10,003 nucleotides of DNA, taken from the NCBI GenBank assembly GCA_047615875.1, contig JBLHGU010000189.1, positions 1 to 10,003 on the forward strand. Direction: 5' to 3'. The translations under genes were made by a program, and so were the position numbers. Shown here in pieces: positions 5,846 through 10,003 of this stretch. The notes under the pieces are model-generated. The model saw only the letters and a list, made by a program, of their open reading frames with translations. It made no database searches and was not told the origin of the DNA. This DNA is from JBLHGU01 sp047615875. Lineage in GTDB: Bacteria > Pseudomonadota > Gammaproteobacteria > Arenicellales > CAJQKF01. Each line of letters begins with the position of its first letter. Positions within the stretch are counted from its first letter, which is position 1.

Positions 5846-7495
5846 ATGTACCAGTACAATGAAGCTGATCGCGACCTGATTGATGGTCGTGTTGAAGAAT
5901 TCCGCGGTCAAACCGACCGTTTTCTTTCCGGCGAATTGACGGATGATCAATTCAAATCATTAAGACTATTGAATGGCCTATATGTTGAGCGCAATGCGCC
6001 GATGCTCAGGGTTTCAATTCCCTATGGCCAGCTCTCCTCAACACAATTAAGAAGGCTGGCGTATATCGCCAGACGTTATGATCGTGGCTACGGGCATGTC
6101 ACCACACGTCAGAATATGCAGTTCAACTGGCTTGAAATACCTGCGATTCCAGATTTGTTGGCTGATCTGGCTGAAGTAGAAATGCATGCTGTGCAAGCCA
6201 GCGGAAATTGCATAAGAAATATAACTGCTGATCATCTGGCCGGTCTGGCCGTGGATGAGATTGACGATCCCAGAACTTATTGCGAGCTAATTCGACAATG
6301 GGCGAACTTTCATCCTGAATTTGCATTTTTGCCGCGAAAATTCAAGATTGCAGTAACCGCCTCACAAGACGATCGGGCAGCATCTGAAGTTCATGATATT
6401 GGCTTACATTTGAAGAAGAACGCTGATGGTGATGTTGGCTTCGAAGTATTGGTCGGTGGCGGTCTGGGGCGGTCTCCGTTTATTGCCTCTTCACTTAGAT
6501 CTTTTCTACCCCGACATCAACTACTTGGTTATCTGGAAGCTGTCTTGCGAGTTTATAACTTGTCGGGGCGACGCGATAACAAACATAAGGCGCGTATAAA
6601 AATACTCTTGAATAGCCTGGGTATTGATGAGTTTCAGAGACAGGTCGAGGCTGAATGGCAGGCCTCAGATCATGCCAGTCTTGCATTAACAGAAGATCAG
6701 ATTGAAGCAGTTCAAAGTCATTTTCTACCACCGAAAGAAAACCTGCTATCGGTGTCTGCTGAATTCGATCTGATGGCGGAAATACGTCGACCGGAATTTG
6801 CTTTGTGGAAACGTCAGAATACATTGCTCAGCAAACTCGACAATTATCGCGTGGTCTATATCGCTTTGAAAGGCGAGGCGTTCGCCCCGGGCGATATTAC
6901 CGCCAAACAAATGGATGGAGTTGCAGACATCGCCGACCAATTCAGTCTTGGCATGATCAGAACCACCCACACGCAAAATTTGCTGCTGCCCCACGTGTCG
7001 GCTCACACATTATTTGAAGTATGGCAGGAGTTGGATAAGCTGGATCTGGCGATTCCTGTCATAGGTACCGTGAACGACACCATCTGCTGTCCTGGTCTGG
7101 AGTTCTGTAGTCTGGCGAATGCGTCATCCATACCCGTTGCCGGTGAGATTCGGCATCGTTTCAAAGACCTGCAGAAGTCACTTGATATTGGTGACATCCA
7201 GATCAAAATTTCCGGTTGCATGAATGCCTGTGGGCATCATCATGTCGGTCATATTGGAATCCTGGGAGTGGATAAGAAGGGTAGCGAGTGGTATCAGTTA
7301 ACTCTTGGAGGAAGTGCGGGCAAAAAGGCTCGGCTAGGCGATCGTTTAGGCCCGGCAGTTGCCAGAGATGCCATAGCCGATGCAGTCGAAACTATTGTGC
7401 ATGTTTATGTAGAAAACAGATTGCCACAGGAAGAGTTTCTGGAAACCTATCTCCGAATCGGATTGAAACCGTTCCGGGAGGCTATCTATGCCTAG
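5846..7495 (+). CDS. cysI: Assimilatory sulfite reductase hemoprotein (nitrite/sulfite reductase family)
   Basis: This 549-residue cytoplasmic enzyme reduces sulfite to sulfide by six electrons at a siroheme coupled to a [4Fe-4S] cluster. The cluster and siroheme ligands are visible as C415 and C421 (CPGLEFC) and C458 and C462 (CMNAC) in SGCMNACGHHHVGHIG. Two ferredoxin-like half-domains are seen: an N-terminal one around RVSIPYGQLS and YGHVTTRQNMQF, and a second around MIRTTHTQNLLLP, with VGGGLGRSPF in between. Its length fits the short proteobacterial CysI form found next to DUF934, rather than plant-type enzymes. GGTGAG at 5834-5839, six bases before the ATG, supports this start. It overlaps the next gene by 8 bp. 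There is no cysJ flavoprotein nearby, so electrons may come through ferredoxin or another carrier. Nitrite reduction is a possible alternative or side activity, but the poly-Cys leader favours sulfur assimilation. Confidence 0.88.
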   Translation: MYQYNEADRDLIDGRVEEFRGQTDRFLSGELTDDQFKSLRLLNGLYVERNAPMLRVSIPYGQLSSTQLRRLAYIARRYDRGYGHVTTRQNMQFNWLEIPAIPDLLADLAEVEMHAVQASGNCIRNITADHLAGLAVDEIDDPRTYCELIRQWANFHPEFAFLPRKFKIAVTASQDDRAASEVHDIGLHLKKNADGDVGFEVLVGGGLGRSPFIASSLRSFLPRHQLLGYLEAVLRVYNLSGRRDNKHKARIKILLNSLGIDEFQRQVEAEWQASDHASLALTEDQIEAVQSHFLPPKENLLSVSAEFDLMAEIRRPEFALWKRQNTLLSKLDNYRVVYIALKGEAFAPGDITAKQMDGVADIADQFSLGMIRTTHTQNLLLPHVSAHTLFEVWQELDKLDLAIPVIGTVNDTICCPGLEFCSLANASSIPVAGEIRHRFKDLQKSLDIGDIQIKISGCMNACGHHHVGHIGILGVDKKGSEWYQLTLGGSAGKKARLGDRLGPAVARDAIADAVETIVHVYVENRLPQEEFLETYLRIGLKPFREAIYA

Positions 7496-7862
7496 TTACT
7501 TGACGAGTTGTACAGTTGACGCGGGCCTTCACACAATCGCGTCATCAGGATCGACCGCAGCACTTATTGAATTAACAACAGATCAAATAGTGCTCGACAT
7601 GACAACTGAGCAACTGGAGGCTTCAGCTATTCGAGTCACAGTCGACTCTTTTACAGATGGTCGGGTGTTTAGTATCGGATATATGCTGCGTGCCAGACTA
7701 AAGTACAACGGCAGGCTAATTGCTGCCGGCGATATCTTGCAAGATCAGGTTAATAGCTTGAAACGATGCGGATTTGACACCATTGAATCAATCCATAGCA
7801 CTAGCAGTTTGCCAGGTAAAGTTCTACGCGGTAATCAACCGGTACATAGGTATTGGTCGTGA
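7488..7862 (+). CDS. DUF934 family protein, sulfite reductase partner
   Basis: This 124-residue protein belongs to the DUF934 family, recognised by FTDGRVFSIGYMLRARL, then GDILQDQVNSLKRCGFDTIE. Family members are commonly encoded directly after the siroheme sulfite reductase in proteobacteria and are annotated as an oxidoreductase-associated protein of unknown biochemical function. It starts inside the end of cysI (8-bp overlap) with GGGAG at 7476-7480 seven bases before the ATG, so the two are surely co-transcribed and probably translationally coupled. There are few cysteines and no metal-cluster motif, no signal peptide and no membrane segment. A role in assembly or electron delivery to CysI is only a guess. 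Confidence 0.78.
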   Translation: MPSYLTSCTVDAGLHTIASSGSTAALIELTTDQIVLDMTTEQLEASAIRVTVDSFTDGRVFSIGYMLRARLKYNGRLIAAGDILQDQVNSLKRCGFDTIESIHSTSSLPGKVLRGNQPVHRYWS

Positions 7863-7874
7863 TCAAACTCCAAG

Positions 7875-7889
7875 GCACCTGTCAGGTGC
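7875..7889. promoter_or_regulatory. 6-3-6 perfect palindrome between the DUF934 gene and fpr
   Basis: GCACCT-GTC-AGGTGC is an exact dyad in the 54-bp gap before fpr. No T-run follows, so it is more likely an operator or a small mRNA hairpin than a terminator. The fpr ribosome site AGGAA at 7901-7905 lies just beyond it. Confidence 0.3.
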
Positions 7890-7916
7890 ATAGCCATTCC
7901 AGGAATTAGTTAAAAA

Positions 7917-8690
7917 ATGACCCAGGCCCATACCGAAACCGTTCTCGACGTTCATCACTGGTCAGAATCTTTGTTCTCAATCAAGACAACAAGAGATCCT
8001 GCGGTGAGATTTCGTAACGGAGAATTCGCCATGATTGGCATTGAAGTAAATGGCAAACCCCTGATGCGCGCCTACAGTATGGCAAGCTCCAATTATGAAG
8101 AGTTTCTTGAGTTCTATAGTATAAAAGTATCTGAGGGACCGTTAACTTCAAGGCTGCAACATATCAAGGCTGGCGACACCTTGATGGTTAGTAAGAAACC
8201 TACTGGTACGCTTTTGTGGGATCGACTTAAACCCGGCAGGCATCTTTACTTGCTATCCACAGGTACCGGTTTGGCACCATTCCTGTCGGTGATTAAAGAT
8301 CCGGATGTGTACGAACAATTCGAAAAGGTTGTTCTGGTTCACGGGTGTCGTTATATCAACGAATTAACTTATCAGGATCTGATTACCAGCCAATTGCAAT
8401 CCAATGAATACTTTGGTGATTCGGTTAGAAGCAAACTGATTTACTATCCAGCGGTTACCCGGGAAGCATTTCGTAATCAAGGTCGTATTTCTGATTTGTT
8501 AGATTCTGGACAGCTGGCCGAGGACGTGGGATTACCAGACTTATCCGTCGAGGATGACAGGTTCATGCTATGTGGCGGACCCGGCATGTTGCAGAGCCTC
8601 AGCGAGTTGCTTGTCAACAAAGGCTTTACGGAGACCCGTCGTCAGGATTATGGCGAGTTTGTCACTGAAAGAGCATTCGTTGAAAAATAG
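7917..8690 (+). CDS. fpr: Ferredoxin/flavodoxin-NADP(+) reductase
   Basis: This 257-residue FAD enzyme moves electrons between NADPH and ferredoxin or flavodoxin. The FAD-binding motif RAYSMASS is at residues 51-58, the NADP-binding GTGLAPF starts at residue 116, and LCGGPGML lies near the C-terminus. The protein ends in ERAFVEK, the tail of bacterial subclass-I Fpr as in Pseudomonas and Azotobacter, where the length is also about 258. AGGAA at 7901-7905 sits 11 bases before the ATG, a little far. It lies 54 bp after the DUF934 gene on the same strand. Because no CysJ is present, the placement suggests that Fpr with a ferredoxin supplies electrons to CysI; this is an inference. Oxidative-stress control is known for some homologues but cannot be seen here. 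Confidence 0.88.
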   Translation: MTQAHTETVLDVHHWSESLFSIKTTRDPAVRFRNGEFAMIGIEVNGKPLMRAYSMASSNYEEFLEFYSIKVSEGPLTSRLQHIKAGDTLMVSKKPTGTLLWDRLKPGRHLYLLSTGTGLAPFLSVIKDPDVYEQFEKVVLVHGCRYINELTYQDLITSQLQSNEYFGDSVRSKLIYYPAVTREAFRNQGRISDLLDSGQLAEDVGLPDLSVEDDRFMLCGGPGMLQSLSELLVNKGFTETRRQDYGEFVTERAFVEK

Positions 8691-8712
8691 TATTTGTAAA
8701 AATAGACCGAAA

Positions 8713-8742
8713 TTGAAATATTGACGACTTAAGTCATCTAAT
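8713..8742 (+). promoter_or_regulatory. Possible promoter for the GFA-family gene
   Basis: TTGAAA at 8713-8718 and TCTAAT at 8737-8742, spaced 18 bp, form a plausible sigma-70 promoter. A perfect 10-bp palindrome GACTTAAGTC (8726-8735) lies between the two boxes, a position where a bound repressor would block polymerase. The rest of the 8691-8860 gap holds nothing else I can identify. Confidence 0.3.
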
Positions 8743-8860
8743 TGATTGGCTATTGTTTCCTCTGAATGTTGTCGGTGGAGTTAATTCCTGCGTGTCTGTA
8801 ATGCCACGTTGAATGGTGTGTTAAAGTTCGTATTTAATCACTAAATTATTCGATGCTGTT

Positions 8861-9280
8861 ATGCCGGATTATCCTGAAAAGCTCACCGGTGGCTGCCTGT
8901 GTGGGGCCCTAAGGTTTCAGACCAGTAAAAAGCCTTTCAAGGTTTCTTATTGCCACTGCGAGAGTTGTCGTCGCGCCAGTGCTTCACCGGTTATGGCGAT
9001 TATTCTTTATTATAAGGGTGCAGTGACGTTTACCCAGGGTGAGCCAAAATGGTACGAGTCGTCCCCTGGTGTATTCCGGGGGCATTGTGACACTTGTGGC
9101 ACACCCATATCCTGGCAAGGAGTCTGGCACGATGTGCCAATTGAAGAAATTTACATCTCCACTCTGGATGATCCGGAATCTGTTCAGCCCGATCGACACG
9201 CTTTTATCGAAGAAAAACTAAGCTGGTTTGATGTTGAAGATGACTTGTCCCGATTTTCCGGGACCAGCCCGGAAAAATAA
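8861..9280 (+). CDS. GFA family zinc-binding protein (CENP-V/GFA domain)
   Basis: This 139-residue protein is of the GFA (glutathione-dependent formaldehyde-activating enzyme) fold. Its cysteine pattern is the family signature: C12 and C14 in GGCLCGALRF, C31, C33 and C36 in SYCHCESCRRAS, and C76 and C79 in GHCDTCGTPISW, expected to bind two zinc ions. Most family members have no proven activity, and the original formaldehyde-glutathione function applies to only a few, so substrate is unknown. There is no signal peptide or membrane segment. The ATG at 8861 follows directly from the family start but has no good Shine-Dalgarno sequence. The last codons lie inside an inverted repeat. It has a separate promoter candidate and is probably not part of the sulfite operon. 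Confidence 0.83.
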   Translation: MPDYPEKLTGGCLCGALRFQTSKKPFKVSYCHCESCRRASASPVMAIILYYKGAVTFTQGEPKWYESSPGVFRGHCDTCGTPISWQGVWHDVPIEEIYISTLDDPESVQPDRHAFIEEKLSWFDVEDDLSRFSGTSPEK

Positions 9281-9291
9281 TAGTTTTCCGG
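9254..9291. repeat. Three-arm inverted repeat at the 3' end of the GFA gene
   Basis: TTTTCCGGG (9254-9262) pairs perfectly with CCCGGAAAA (9268-9276) around ACCAG. The same middle arm, as CCGGAAAA (9269-9276), also pairs with TTTTCCGG (9284-9291) around a 7-nt loop that holds the stop codon. The two hairpins exclude each other. Neither is followed by a T-run, so a classical terminator is not supported, although the stems could stabilise the mRNA end. Confidence 0.5.
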
Positions 9292-9358
9292 CCAGAAATA
9301 TGAGCCGCATGTTTTTTAGCTCATGAACTTATGAATAGCATACGATCGACATATTGAT

Positions 9359-10003
9359 TTGAACTCGAAATCCGTTAAGTCCCGTAGACTTGCCGTCATA
9401 CTGCATGCGGACGTTGTGGAATCAACATTACTGGTCCGCAAGAACGAAATGCTTGCCCACGAGAGTATGCAGAGCACATTCCAATGTCTGGCAGAAAAGA
9501 TTACTGCTTACAATGGCGTTGCTCATGAGATACGTGGCGATGCTTTGGTGGCGGAATTTTCCCGGCCATCGGATGCTTTGTTGGCCGCCTGCGCGTTTCA
9601 GGAGGATCAGGCTAATAATAATCGAACCGTCGAGACCGTCAGCGATGTTGAAGTAAGAATTGGCATTGCTCTTGGCGAGGTGGTGATTGCCGACGACACC
9701 ATTACCGGGCTGGGTGTTATCCTGGCTCAGCGGCTGGAACAGATTGCCGATCCCGGCGGAGTCGTCGTGCAAGGCTCGGTGTCTGAAGCGGTGCCGGAAA
9801 GACTACCTTTTGACTTTACTCCGCTCGGGGAGCGTTCATTAAAAGGCATCAGCCAGCCGGTAAAATGCTTTAGGGTCGCGGTTATACAGGGTGAGTCGCT
9901 ACCTCTGCCTGAATCTGTAAGTGATGATCTTCAGACAAGCCGGGCAAGAACTAAACAAGACTCTATAAAAAGCCGACCTTCTATCGCCGTATTACCTTTT
10001 AAT
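9359..10003 (+). CDS. Class III adenylate/guanylate cyclase domain protein, N-terminal part (runs off window)
   Basis: The frame is open from a stop at 9332-9334 to the window end and encodes a class III nucleotide cyclase homology domain. I place the start at TTG 9359 because the product then begins MNSKSVKSRRLAVILHADVV, as typical members do; no ATG occurs before codon 31 and no clear ribosome site is visible, so this is uncertain. The two metal-binding aspartates are D18 (HADVVES) and D61 (RGDALVAEF). The following EVRIGIALGEVVIAD and LAQRLEQIADPGGVVVQGSV match the family, but the usual base-selecting Asp and transition-state Asn of DIYGxGVN are T114 and I121; R125 is kept. After the domain a linker leads to PSIAVLPFN, the opening of the TolB-like/TPR region that commonly follows in this protein class. 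Cyclase activity is therefore doubtful; the protein may be a degenerate regulator. Confidence 0.8.
   Translation, partial: MNSKSVKSRRLAVILHADVVESTLLVRKNEMLAHESMQSTFQCLAEKITAYNGVAHEIRGDALVAEFSRPSDALLAACAFQEDQANNNRTVETVSDVEVRIGIALGEVVIADDTITGLGVILAQRLEQIADPGGVVVQGSVSEAVPERLPFDFTPLGERSLKGISQPVKCFRVAVIQGESLPLPESVSDDLQTSRARTKQDSIKSRPSIAVLPFN

Noticed and set aside
8766..8801. Eleven-codon ORF (MLSVELIPACL) between fpr and the GFA gene
   Set aside because: It has no ribosome site, no codon bias of interest and no link to its neighbours; its length is expected by chance.
9390..9656. Plus-strand 88-codon ORF in another frame
   Set aside because: It is a shadow of the cyclase frame; its translation has no recognisable motif, while the overlapping frame has the D18 and D61 motifs.
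9428..9772. Minus-strand ORF of 114 codons at the window end
   Set aside because: It is antisense to the cyclase domain, whose conserved motifs clearly set the plus-strand frame.

Overview
The window looks like a chromosomal segment from a gammaproteobacterium with sulfur-oxidising capacity. This placement is an inference from gene content: a cytoplasmic SoeABC-type sulfite dehydrogenase, a siroheme sulfite reductase followed by its DUF934 partner, a subclass-I Fpr ending in FVEK, an aerobic-type CobT, and REP-type palindromes. Every gene I can support is on the plus strand.

Layout. At 2-520 is the 3' end of cobT, the VWA-domain subunit of the cobaltochelatase; its start lies outside the window. 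After a 201-bp gap with two palindromes comes a tightly packed operon at 722-5295, soeA-soeB-soeC, encoding a Mo/Fe-S/membrane complex that most likely oxidises sulfite to sulfate and passes electrons to quinone. The gap at 5296-5845 has two parts. Positions 5314-5594 hold nested mobile-type repeats: a REP pair inside a segment bounded by 12-bp inverted repeats. Positions 5607-5845 hold what looks like a complete attenuation control region: an extended -10 promoter, a 32-residue short ORF starting at about the predicted transcription start and carrying six Cys codons in seven, mutually exclusive RNA stems, and a C-rich, G-poor stretch that could load Rho.

Downstream, 5846-8690 encodes the assimilatory sulfite reductase hemoprotein (cysI), a DUF934 protein overlapping it by 8 bp, and a ferredoxin-NADP reductase (fpr). 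A GFA-family zinc-type protein follows at 8861-9280. Last is the first 215 codons of a class III cyclase-domain protein, which starts with TTG and runs off the window end.

How they fit together: two opposite fates of sulfite are encoded side by side. SoeABC oxidises it for energy, and CysI reduces it to sulfide for cysteine synthesis. A cysteine-sensing leader peptide in front of cysI would switch assimilation on when Cys-tRNA is short. The poly-cysteine leader is the most interesting item; comparable leaderless poly-Cys short ORFs are known from mycobacteria, but I know of no gammaproteobacterial example.
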